A stretch of 64,000 nucleotides of DNA from Pseudolabrys sp963742345 (GTDB lineage: Bacteria; Pseudomonadota; Alphaproteobacteria; Rhizobiales; Xanthobacteraceae): NCBI GenBank assembly GCA_963742345.1, contig CAVULO010000001.1, positions 1 to 64,000 on the forward strand. Reading direction: 5' to 3'. Made by a program: the position numbers and the translations under genes. How positions within the stretch are numbered: position 1 is the stretch's first letter; each line of letters opens with the position of its first letter. The notes under the pieces are model-generated. The model searched no databases. It had not been told where the DNA came from and saw nothing but the letters and a program-made list of their open reading frames with translations. Positions 10,045 to 19,885 of this stretch are shown here, piece by piece.

Positions 10045-13000
10045 GTGGCCATTCGAATCGCTCTCTCGCACCGAACCCGATACGTCTACGCCCACCCGGT
10101 CGGGATGACGCCGCAGGTGATTCGCCTGCGGCCCGCGCCGCACACGCGGACGCCGATTCACAGCTACTCGCTCCGCATCGAGCCGGCGAAGCATTTCCTC
10201 AACTGGCAGCAGGATGCCTACGGCAACTTCCTCGCGCGGGTGGTCGTTCCGGAAAAGACGCCCGTCTTCAGCGTCACCGTGGACCTGGTGGCCGATCTGG
10301 AGACCGTTCAACCCGTTCGATTTCTTCCTCGAACCGTACGCCGAAAAGTACCCGTTCTCGTATACCGAGCGGGAACGGCGCGAGCTTGCGCCGTTTCTCG
10401 CGACCGAGAAAGCTTCTCCCGCGCTCCAGGCGTTCATCGAGAAGTTCGATCGCTCGAGCCGGCGGATGGTCGACTTTCTGGTCGATACCAACCGGCGGGT
10501 GTACCAGGCCATCGCGTACATCATCCGGCTCGAGCCCGGCGTGCAGACCCCCGACGAGACGCTCGCGCGCGGGCGCGGCTCGTGCCGCGATTCGAGCTGG
10601 CTCTTGGTGCAAGTGCTGCGGCAGCTGGGCATCGCGGCGCGGTTCGTCTCGGGTTACCTGGTGCAGCTCTCCGCCGATCAGAAGCCGGTCGACGGCCCCG
10701 CCGGGCCCGACAACGACTTCACCGATCTGCACGCGTGGTGCGAAGCGTACGTGCCCGGCGCGGGCTGGATCGGCCTCGATCCCACTTCGGGGCTTCTCGC
10801 TGCCGAAGGGCACATTCCGCTCGCGTGCGCGCCCGAGCCACGCGTCCGCGGCGCCGATCGAAGGGGCAACCGACGACGTCGACACCGACTTTCAATTCCA
10901 CATGTCGGTCGCAGCGCGATCGCCGACGTCGCCGCGGGTGACGCAAGCCGTACACGCGAAGAGCAGTGGCAGGCGATCGTCGAGCTCGGATCAGGCGTCG
11001 ACGCCGAGCTCGAAGCGCGCGACGTGCGGCTCACCATGGGCGGCGAGCCGACCTTCGTGAGCGCCCTCGAGCCCGATGCGCGTCGAGTGGAACATCGCGG
11101 CGCTCGGAGGCGAAAAAGCGTCGAAGTCGCCGATCGACTCTGCGACGGCTGCACGCGAAGTGGCAGCCGAAGGACTCCTGCTCCACGGACAGGGCAAGTG
11201 GTACCCGGGGGAACAGCTCCCACGCTGGGCGCTCGGCTGCTACTTTCGCATGACGGCGTGCCGTTCTGGAACGACGTCGAATGGTTCGCGCGAAGCGGCG
11301 TCGACTACGGGCACCGACTGCAGGATGCCGAACGCTTCGCCCGACGGGTGGCGGAGCTGCTCGGCGTCGGCAAAGGCGGGCTCATGCCGGCCTTCGAGGA
11401 CGCCTGGTACTACATGTGGCGCGAGCGCGCGCTTGCCGGTCAACGTCGACCCGCTCGAGCGCCAAGCTCGCCGACCCGGTCGAACGCGATCGGCTGGCGC
11501 GCGTGTTTCGGCAAGGGATCGAGGCGGCGGTCGGTTGGGTGTTGCCGCTGCTCGCACGTCGAACGCTGGGTGTCGACGCCGTCGGTTGATGCGCGAGGAG
11601 CGTTGCTTCTTGTTGCCCGGCGACTCGCCGATCGGTTTTCGCCTCCGCTCGATTCGCTGCCCTTGGGCCGACGAGGAGGACCTCGGCGGCGGATCCCGAG
11701 CTCGATCCGTTCGCGCCGCGCGCGCCGCTGCCAGCAGCGCGTTCCGCTTTCGCGCCGACCGCCGCAAGGGCGCGCGGCGACGTCTCCGGCGCCGGAGCCT
11801 CGCGAGCTCCGCGCGTCGGCGAGTCGGCGACGGGGTCATGTCGCACGGCGCTGTGCGTCGAGCCGCGCGAGGGATCGCTGCACGTCTTCATGCCGCCCAT
11901 GCTCACAGCTCGAGGCAGTACGTCGAGCTCGTCGCGGCGATCGAACGAACCGCGCGAGACTCGCGGCTGCCCGGTGCAAATCGAGGGCTACCCGCCGCCG
12001 ATCGATCCGGGCCTGGCGCGCTTCGCGGTGACGCCCGATCCCGGCGTGCTCGAGGTCAACATCCCCCCGCCCGGACGTCGCGCGAGCTCGTCGCGCAGCA
12101 CCGACCGCGCTCTACGCCGGCTCGCGCGTCGGCCTCACGAGCGAGAAGCTCCAGCTCGACGGGCGCCCGACCGGCACCGGCGGCGGCAACCACATCACGC
12201 TCGGCGGCGCCACCGCCGACGACAGCCCGTTCCTGCGCCGGCCGGATCTGCTCGCGCAGCCTGCTCGCGTTCGCGCAGCACCACCCGTCGCTGTCGTACC
12301 TGTTCACCGGCCTCTTCGTCGGACCGACCTCGCAGGCGCCGCGCATCGACGAGGCCCGCCACGACGCGCTCTACGAGCTCGAGATCGCGTTGCCGGCAGC
12401 TTCCGGCCACGCGGGCGCTGCCGCCGCCGTGGCTGGTCGACGCGCTCTTCCGCCACCTGCTCGTCGACGTCACCGGCAACACGCACCGCACCGAGATCTG
12501 CATCGACAAGCTGTTCGATCCCCGACGGCCCCAGCGGGCGGCAGGGGCTGGTCGAGCTTCGCGCGTTCGAGATGCCGCCGCACTCCGCGATGGCGGTCGC
12601 GCAGCATCTCCTCGTGCGGGCGCTCGTCGCGCGCTTCTGGGCGCGCGCCCTACCGCGCGCCGCTCGTGCGCTGGGGGAAGTGCTCCACGATCGGTTCCTC
12701 TTGCCGTACTTCGTCTGGCAGGACTTCGAAGACGTGCTCGCGACATGCGAGCCGGCCGGTTACGACTGCTCGGACGACTGGTTCCGGCCGCTCCTCGAGT
12801 TCCGCTTTCCGCTGTTCGGCGGGTCGCGCAGGCGGCGACGTCGAGCTCGAGCTGCGCAACGCGATCGAGCCGTGGCACGTGCTCGGCGAAGAGGCGCCGC
12901 CGGCGGGCACCGCGCGCTACGTCGATTCGTCGATCGAGCGCGTCGAGGTGCGCGCGTTCGGCTTGACCGAGGGCGCCACGTCGTCACCGTGCAACGGCTT

Positions 13001-13370
13001 GCGCTTGCCGCTGCACGCGACGGGGACGGCCGGGAAGCACGTGGGCGGCGTGCGCTTCCGCGCGTGGCAGCCGCCGTCGTGCTCTGCAGCCGACCTCGGC
13101 ATCCACCATCCGCTGCACATCGAGGTCGTCGACAGCTGGCGGACGCGCGCTCGGCGGGTGCACGTACCACGTGGGGCACCCGGGCGGACGTCCGCCACCG
13201 ATCGCCCGGTCAACGCCGCGGCGGCCGAGAGCCGCCGCATCGCGCGCTTCGACCACATGGGACACGTGCCTGGGCCGTTTCGCGGAGTCGCCGACCCGGC
13301 GGCACTCGATCCGCCCTTCACCCTCGACCTGCGCCGCGATGATCGCCGGCGCGTCCGCCCCGGTCGATGA
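10045..13370 (+). CDS. Transglutaminase-like protein with DUF2126 (frameshifted)
   Basis: The N-terminus (MAIRIALSHRTRYVYAHPV, LRPAPHTRTPIHSYSLRIEP, HFLNWQQDAYGNF) is the bacterial transglutaminase N-domain. The core follows with Cys (codon 10,583-10,585, GRGSCRDSSW), His (10,730-10,732, DLHAWCEAYVPG) and Asp (10,778-10,780, GLDPTSG), the expected triad. The rest is DUF2126, recognisable by LTMGGEPTF, HHPSLSYLFTGLFVGPTSQAPR, DVTGNTHRTEICIDKLF and the end FTLDLRR. Length is about 1,100 residues, normal for the family. At least ten frame changes occur, from 10,300 on. It heads a three-gene operon with an ATP-grasp/alpha-E gene and a second transglutaminase, a linkage predicted to modify or assemble peptides. 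Confidence 0.85.
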
Positions 13371-13377
13371 TCGTGCG

Positions 13378-15952
13378 GTGGCCGGTCGATCCCCGCCGAC
13401 GGCTCGCGCAGCGCGTCCCGCAGCGCGGAGCTCGTTCGACGAGTACCGGGATCCGGAGGGCGAACGTCCGCCCGCATCAGACAGCTGCTGGCGAAGTTCC
13501 TCGTCGAGCACTCGGCGGCCGAGCTCGAGCAGCTGCGGCAGGCGGTGCAGGCGGCGCATCACCGAGCAAGACGTCACGTTCAACATCCTACGGCGTTCCG
13601 GAGGGCACGAACCGACCGTGGCAGCTCGACGCCGTTGCCGTTCGTCGTCGAACGACAACGATGGGCGCAGCTCTGCGCACGGGCTCCGGCAGCGCGCGCG
13701 GCTGCTGAACGCGATCATCGCCGACTGCTACGGCCCGCAGCGCGCTGGTCCGCGAGGGTGCTGCTGCCGGCGCAGCTCGTGATCGGTCATCCCGACTTCT
13801 TGCGTGCTTGCCACGGCTGGCAGCCGGTCGGCGGCGACCGCCTGCTATCTCTACGCGGCCGACGTCGGCCGCGACGCGCGGGACGGCCTTCGCATTTACT
13901 CGGATCGCACGCAGGCGCCGACCGGGGCAGGCTACGCGCTCGAGAACCGCCTCGTGATGGGTCGCACGCTGCCCGACCTTTTCCGCGACTACAACGTCGA
14001 GCGAATCGCGACGTTCTTCGCCAAGGTGCGTCGGACGGTGGAGAGTCTCGCGCCGCACAACCACGGGACCAGCCGCGGTGGTGCTCTTGCTCTCGGCGGG
14101 CGCCGCCGACGAAAGCTCGTTCGAGCACGCCTACCTCGCGCGCTACCTCGGCTACGAGCTGGTCGAAGGCGGCGATCTGACGGTGCGCGACAACGTCGTC
14201 TATTTGAAGACGCTCTCGGGCTTGCGGCGCGTCGACGTGCTCCTTCGCCGCGTCGGCGACGCCTGGTGCGACCCGCTCGCGCTTGCGCGGCGAGCTCGAT
14301 CGCAAGGCGTCGCGGGTCTGGTCGCGGCCGCGCGCGCGGCAACGTCGCGCTCGCCAACCCGCTCGGCTCGGTGATCGCGCGAGACGCCCGCGCTCAAGGC
14401 CTACCTGCCGGCGCTCTGTCGCGCGCGCTCTTCGGCGAGGAGCTCCTGGTCGAGTCGGTGCCGAGCTTCTGGTGCGGCGATCCGCGCGCGCTCTCGCGCG
14501 TGCGCTCGGCTCGCTCGACGACTTGGTCATCAAGCCCGCGTTCGGCGACCGCCGCGGCGAGCCGATCGTCCCGTGCGCAAGCTGCGATCGCGACCAACGC
14601 CCGCGCTCGTGGAGCGCCTGCAAGCGCGCGCCCGGCGACTTCGTCGCCGAGCGTGGCCCGGCCTGTCGACGGTGCCCGTGCTCGAGAGGCGGGCGCTCGT
14701 CTCGGGCAGCGCTCGCCTGGCGCGCGCTTCCTCTGTCGCGACGGCGACGACTACGACGTCATGCCGGGCGGGCTCGCACGCATCAACGAAGCCCCGGACG
14801 GCGTATTTTTGGCCATCGGGAGCGGCGCTGCCAGCAAGGACGTGTGGGTCCCTCGGCAGCGGTCAGCGCTGCAGCGCTGCTGCCGTCGATGCCCGATCGT
14901 CGGGTGGAGCTGCGCCGCGGCGGGCTCGACCTACCGAGCCGCTTGCTCGACGACATTTATTGGCTCGGGCGCTACGTCGAGCGCTGCGATTGCACGGCGC
15001 GGCTCGCGCGCGCGGGATTCGAGCGCGCGGCGTTCGGAGGCCGGGCCCCGATGCTCCCCTCGCGCTCGCCGCGATCTTCGATGCCCTTCACCGGGTGGGG
15101 GTCGCTCCCAGCGCCGCGCCAAGCAAGCCCGTCGATCGTCCCGACGATCCCGAGCTGTCTCCCGCCGAGAACCTCTTGCTCGGCGTTTTATTCGATAACA
15201 CTGCCCCCCACAATTTGCGCGGCGATCCTCAAGAACCTGCATCGGCTCACGCTCGCGTGCGGAGCCGCCTGTCTCGCGACGCCTGGCACGTGCTACGCCG
15301 GCTGACCAGCGCTCTCGACTGCGATCAAGACGACGGCGAGGCGCGCGTCGACACGGCCATCGACACGCTGGACCAAATCCTCATCACTCTGGCCGCCGTC
15401 AGCGGCACCACGCTCGACAACATGGTTCGCGGTCATGCGTGGGTGTTTCTCGACATGGGGCGCCGCGTCGAGCGAGGAGCGCTCACGCTCACCCTTCTGC
15501 AGCGCTCTTGCCGCCGGGCGCCTCGCGCGTCCACATGGAGGCGCTGCTCGAGATCGCCGACAGCTTGCTGACCTACCGCGCGCGCTACCTGAGCAGCCTG
15601 CAGGTGGCGCCCGTGGTCGATCTCCTGCTCACCGACGACACCAACCCGCGCTCCTTGGCGTTCCAGGTAAGCGCGCTCATGGATCACTTGAAGCGATTGC
15701 CGGGCCGGACCGAGGTCGCGCGATCGACGGCGGAGCGCCGGCTCATCGCGCTTCAGGGCAGGCTGCTCACCGCCGACATCGAGCAAGTGTGCGCCGGCGA
15801 CGGCAGCGGGCTCCGAGCGCTTCTCGCCGAATCGACCGAGATGATCTGGCAATTCTCGGACGAGGTCGGGCATACGTGGTTTGCGCATATGTCGCCGTCG
15901 CGCGCTCTCTCGCCGCCCGCCTGGGTCAACGAAGAATCTGGAGGCCAAGTGA
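13378..15952 (+). CDS. Fusion of circularly permuted ATP-grasp peptide ligase and alpha-E domain (frameshifted)
   Basis: The gene starts at a GTG 8 nt after the previous stop (AGRSPPTARAAR then SSFDEYRDPEGE). The first part (to about 14,880) matches the circularly permuted ATP-grasp family: VYGVPEG, LLNAIIADCYGPQ, GWQPVGGDRL, YSDRTQAPTGAGYALENRLVM, LVIKPAFG and MPGGLARI. From about 14,925 (LDLPSRLLDDIYWLGRYVERCDCTARL) to the end it is an alpha-E helical domain. These two domains are commonly separate adjacent genes; here no stop or start separates them, so a fusion is likely, though indels blur this. The stop TGA (15,950-15,952) overlaps the next start as GTGA, indicating translational coupling. 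Confidence 0.8.
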
Positions 15953-16823
15953 GCGTTCACCGCGTGCGGCACTTGACGCGCTACACCTACGAAGCGCCGG
16001 TGGTCATGCGCACCACAGCTGCCACCTTCGTCCGCGGCAGTTCGATTGGCAAGGAGTCGCCAAGCACGATCTTCAGATCGTTCCCGCCGGCGCGACGACG
16101 CTCCGTTCGGTGGACTATTTCGGCAACCAGGTGCATCGGGTCGAGCTCTTGGTCGAACACACGACGCTCGAGGTCACGTCGTCGAGCGTGGTCGAGCTCG
16201 CGCCGCGTCCGGAGGTCCCTCTGGGCGGCATCCCGTGGGACGAGACCGCGGAGAAACTTCGGGCCACGGGGGCGCTCACGACGGTGCTCGAATATTGCTT
16301 CGATTCGCCTCTCGTGCGAGCGCACCCGATGCTCGCCGCGTATGCACAACAGACGTTCCCGCCGGGGCGCTCGCTCGTCGATGCGATCCTCGAATTCAAC
16401 GGGCGGATTTTCGAAGAGTTCCACTACGAGCCCGCGGCGACCGACGTGAGCACGCCGCTTGCGCAAGTCCTCCGCGAACGGCGCGGCGTGTGCCAGGACT
16501 TCGCGCACCTGGCCGTCGGCTGCCTGCGTTCTCTCGGCCTAGCGGCGCGCTACGTGTCGGGCTACCTCGAAACGACGCCGCCCCCAGGCCAAGCGCGCCT
16601 CATCGGCGCAGCCGCATCGCATGCATGGGCTTCGGTCTACGTGCCCGGTTTCGGCTGGCTCGATTTCGATCCGACCAACAACGTTTTGCCCGGGCTCGCC
16701 CACGTCACGGTCGCTTGGGGACGCGACTTCAGCGACGTGAGCCCGCTGAAAGGCGTCGTCTTGGGAGGCGGCGCGCACCAGGTGAGCGTTTCGGTCGACG
16801 TGGAGCGCGTAGAGGACGGGTGA
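15949..16823 (+). CDS. Transglutaminase family protein, second copy
   Basis: Starts at a GTG (15,949) with GGAGG four bases upstream: VSVHRVRHLTRYTYEAPVV. One indel near 16,010 is needed; after that the frame is clean. The triad is Cys (16,491-16,493, RRGVCQDFAHL), His (16,620-16,622, AASHAWASVYVPG) and Asp (16,668-16,670, WLDFDPTNN). Length is about 291 residues, normal for the short transglutaminase-like protein that accompanies ATP-grasp and alpha-E genes. It lacks the DUF2126 extension of the first gene. It ends the operon. Confidence 0.85.
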
Positions 16824-17168
16824 TCGGCTGTCTGAGCGGAGTTATCGATATTGGGGACTCGATGAAGGGATTGCTCGAACGGTGATTTCGACAAGGGTCG
16901 ATTGAGAATTGGTCTCGAGCTCCCCTCGACCACCTACGTTCGAGTCTCGAGGACCGGACAAGAAGACGAGCGAACCCCGCGAATGATCACGGGGCGTCCG
17001 TTGTGCCGTTGCCTCGTGGCCGGACCGAGGGCCGATATCGCGCGAAACGGCTCGACGAGGAGCGGCCACCGGGCTACGTGGGGCACCAGGGAAAGTCCCG
17101 ACGCCCGCACGGCCCCGTGCGTTCCGGGTCTCGCTCGCTTTCATCGACGCACCAACAGGGAGGTCCTC
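16824..17168. other. Intergenic stretch, no gene seen
   Basis: No open frame here has a recognisable feature. A GGGAGG at about 17,156-17,162 precedes the next gene and is probably its ribosome-binding site. Confidence 0.4.
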
Positions 17169-18795
17169 GTGTAGCAAAGATTTCGGACTTTTTTATCGGC
17201 TCGGCTACCGGGTCAGCATGTTCGTTGTGACCGCAGCGGCCGCCGCGGCTTGCTCGGGAACTGCAAATATCGGCTCGCCGGAAGAACGGCCGCTCGAGGC
17301 GGTCGGCACCTCGAACGCAGAGGTGACCACCGAGGATGGCCTCGCGGACGCTTACGCGCTCTTCAAAAGCCAGTTTACCGGCCCGAACCTCGGGTTCGAC
17401 AAGGCATTTCCGATTGGCTACGGCTATCACCCGGGCCTCAGCACGGAGAAGCTGTCGACCGGCGGTCTTACGCCGAAAGGTCAGGCGAAGATCACTTTCG
17501 CGTTGAGAAACGCGCAAGGAGCAATCACGACGAACGGCAGCATCACGGCCACGCTCGAACAAATTCCCGCAGGTCAAAACTTCGACCTCTGGTTCGTCAA
17601 GAACATCGCCGGCTCGGGGCGCACCGTCAAACCGGAGACGGGCGACACGCTGAGGAAGGTCGGCTCGTTCACGGGTACCACGCAATTCGGCGGAAAATCG
17701 CTGAGCGTCGTGGTCAGCCCGCAGACCAATTCGGATCTCGACATCTTCCGATCTCGACATGGTCGTCGTCACCCGCGCCGGACAAAGCCCACGGCCTCGC
17801 GGATCGTCCTCGGCTCGCGGACCCTGTTCGAGAAGCGCTTTTTCCGCGAGCGCGCCGGGCAGACGCTGGATCCGGTGCCCCCGGGCTCGTCCCTCTTGAA
17901 CACCGTCGAGACCAACGATCCGCTGGTCCAGCGGGGAGCGTTTCTCTTCTTCAATGAGACCTTCGGCGGCAACAGCCGAACCTGCGGAAATCTGCCACCG
18001 CCAGGAACACAATCTGACGCTGGACCCTGCTTTCATCGCGACGCTGCCGTCGAACGACCCGCTCTTCGTCTTCGAGACCAATCCCGCGCTGGCGGGCCTC
18101 GAGAATGGCCCGATTCTGCGTGCGCAGGCCTTGAACCAGAGAAAATCTCGACGGCTTCGACAAGCCGCCGGTCCTGCGCAGCGTCCAACACACCTTCTCG
18201 CTCGGGACGACCAACGGCATCGAGCAGGCCAACGCTGCGTTCCCGCTCACGCCCCCCGACCATCGTCTCGGTTGGAGCGGTGACGGAGCTCCCGGGCGCG
18301 GCACGCTCAACGAGTTTGCGTTCGGCGCCATCATTCAGCACTTTCCCAAGGACTTGCGCCGTCGGCCCGGCACCGACTTCCGCATTCCGACCCAAGAGGA
18401 GCTCGATTCCATCGAAGCCTTTCAGCTCTTCACCGGCCGACAGAAGTTGGTCGACGGCAGGCCGCTCGTCCTCAAGGAATCGGGGGCCGAGGCGGGAAGG
18501 CACCTCTTCTTGTCGGGCTTGAGCGGCGGCAATGAACGAACTGCCATCTCGACATGGGAAGCCTCGATGCCGGGTTTGGCCCCTTGGCCATCAACTTCGT
18601 TCTCGCGACCGGTGTGCGCGATCTCACGCCGAACCTGCCCACCGACGACGGCTTCTTGGGGCCCAACCCCGTGCAGCCGTTCCTCTTGGGCGACGGTAGC
18701 TTCAACGTGCAGCCGGTGATCGAAGCGGCCGATACCTGGCCGAACTTTCACAACAACGCACGCACGACCATCGAGGATGCCGTCGCTTTCTACAC
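17169..18795 (+). CDS. Di-heme cytochrome c (MauG/peroxidase-like) lipoprotein, 3' truncated at a join
   Basis: The start is probably the GTG at 17,169, with one indel in the T-run at 17,189 before the hydrophobic segment VSMFVVTAAAAAACSG, a lipobox-like signal. A 170-residue N-terminal domain I do not recognise precedes a di-heme cytochrome region. The first heme site is split by a one-base insertion: TGCGGA...TGCCACCGC at 17,980-18,000 gives C-G-x-C-H-R after correction. The second (about 18,533-18,547) reads TGA-ACG-AAC-TGC-CAT, which becomes CTNCH if the TGA is really TGC. Residues such as VLRSVQHTFSLGTTNGIEQ and FAFGAIIQHFPKDL continue between them. Similarity stops at VAFYT, where the sequence joins the parA gene of another source. 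Confidence 0.65.
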
Positions 18796-18805
18796 GATCG
18801 CTAAT
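18790..18805. other. Probable chimeric join, block A to block B
   Basis: Reading rightward, cytochrome similarity ends at VAFYT (about 18,795). Reading leftward, ParA similarity ends at PPIPDFSGISD (about 18,800). Both genes lose their C-terminus within a few bases and face each other, which no ordinary gene order produces. A GATC lies at 18,796-18,799, compatible with ligation at a Sau3AI/MboI site, but GATC is common enough that this may be chance. Confidence 0.7.
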
Positions 18806-19510
18806 GCCGGAGAAATCGGGGATCGGCGGCTCGAGAAACGCATCCGGAAATGCCGCGCGATAGGCTTCAAGAAACGCGTGCGGATTCGCTCTCCGCGCTT
18901 TCATCGCGTTGACCACGAATCCGTCGAGCACGAGATCCGGATTCAGGCGTGCATCCTCGCGAATCCGCCGGGCCGTCTCCTGGATCATCTGCACACCTTC
19001 GGCGCTATATCGCTCACACTGAGCGACCACAATGTATCCATCCGCAATCGTCAGCGCCGTTTGCAACCAGAGGCCACCGGCGGGCGGCGTGTCGATGGGA
19101 CCACATCGAACGCGTGCTCATTCGCGCCGTCATCCCAGCGGAGCCCACTGCGCAGCACCTCACGAAAGCGCAGCGCGGCGCTATTCCAGTCGCGGATCTC
19201 CGGCTCCCAACTCGTGAGCCCGCGAGTACCGGGGACCACGTAGAGCTCCGCGCGCGGCGCAAAACCAGTGTGAATCATGGCATCGGAGAGCGGAACTGAT
19301 TCACGCAGCACCGATTCGATCGTGGGCCCCTGCTCCGGCGCGATGCCCAGGAGGCCTACCGTCGCATTGCGTTGGCCATCGAAATCGAGCACCAGGACGC
19401 GGAGACCGAGACCACCGGCCAACGCCGCGGCGAGATTCGTGGCGAGCGTCGTCTTCCCTACCCCGCCCTTCTGCATGCCGATCGCGATCCATCGCGCCAG
19501 AAAACCTCAC
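18800..19510 (-). CDS. parA: ParA/Soj-type partition ATPase, C-terminus truncated at a join
   Basis: The deviant Walker A motif MQKGGVGKTTLATNLAAAL starts at 19,476. Walker B-like LVLDFDGQRNATVGLLG and, after one indel near 19,090, the switch region FDVVPIDTPPAGGLWLQTALTIADGYIVVAQC follow, then VLDGFVVNAMKARR. This is the ParA/MinD-superfamily fold used for plasmid and chromosome segregation. An in-frame TGA lies just before RWIAIGMQKGG, so the true start is either the GTG at 19,510 with a one-base indel or the ATG at 19,476. The final 10-30 residues and any parB downstream are lost at the join near 18,800. Four palindromes lie directly upstream. Confidence 0.8.
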
Positions 19511-19565
19511 CGTAAATGCGCGGCGAATATTAGCTCATTCGAGAGCGGCGCGGCCAATCGTGTTG

Positions 19566-19881
19566 TTCAACGGTTGAAGTGTGTGAGCCATTGCCCGAAC
19601 TACCCGCTGCGTTTGCCGCGACTTCTTGGCGCAGCACCCGGATTAGTCGAAGTGATGCCGGGCGGCAGCTGGTTGTTTCGGGGGTTATCGGCTGGCGACG
19701 GCGGGCCGGTCATGACCGGCCCCTACCAGGGATGGGTCGTGCTTTTTGGCCGCAGTCGACGGGTCGATTTTCAACAGTTGAAAATCGATCGACCGGGATT
19801 CGATGCCACGTGGTTACGGGCCGTTCAACCGTTGAAATCGATCGAACCGAGGCGGCTTCTTGTGCCTGTTCAACCGTTGAA
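19566..19881. repeat. Cluster of four TTCAACnGTTGAA palindromes upstream of parA
   Basis: Perfect 13-bp palindromes occur at 19,566-19,578 (centre G), 19,770-19,782 (centre A), 19,824-19,836 (centre C) and 19,869-19,881 (centre C). The second extends to a 25-bp perfect palindrome (19,764-19,788) and the third and fourth share flanking ATCGATC/ACGATC. The last three are spaced 54 and 45 bp centre to centre. They lie between parA and the 3' end of the outer-membrane gene, mostly outside coding sequence. A centromere (parS-like) or a parA operator is the simplest reading. A regulator of the neighbouring gene is the alternative. Confidence 0.7.
19703..19722. repeat. REP-like palindrome, copy 1
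   Basis: GGGCCGGTCATGACCGGCCC is a perfect 20-bp palindrome followed by CCTACCAGGGA. The same unit with the same flank occurs twice near 29.9 kb, so it is a dispersed intergenic repeat of the block B genome. It sits inside the palindrome cluster upstream of parA. Confidence 0.8.
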
Positions 19882-19885
19882 ACGA

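Noticed and set aside
10678..11223. Minus-strand frames inside the DUF2126 gene
   Set aside because: Ser/Arg/Pro-rich shadows of GC-rich coding DNA; the plus strand carries the catalytic triad.
1..18795. Reading the broken genes as true pseudogenes
   Set aside because: Catalytic and structural residues are preserved on both sides of nearly every break and adjacent genes are affected alike, which fits sequencing indels better than relaxed selection.
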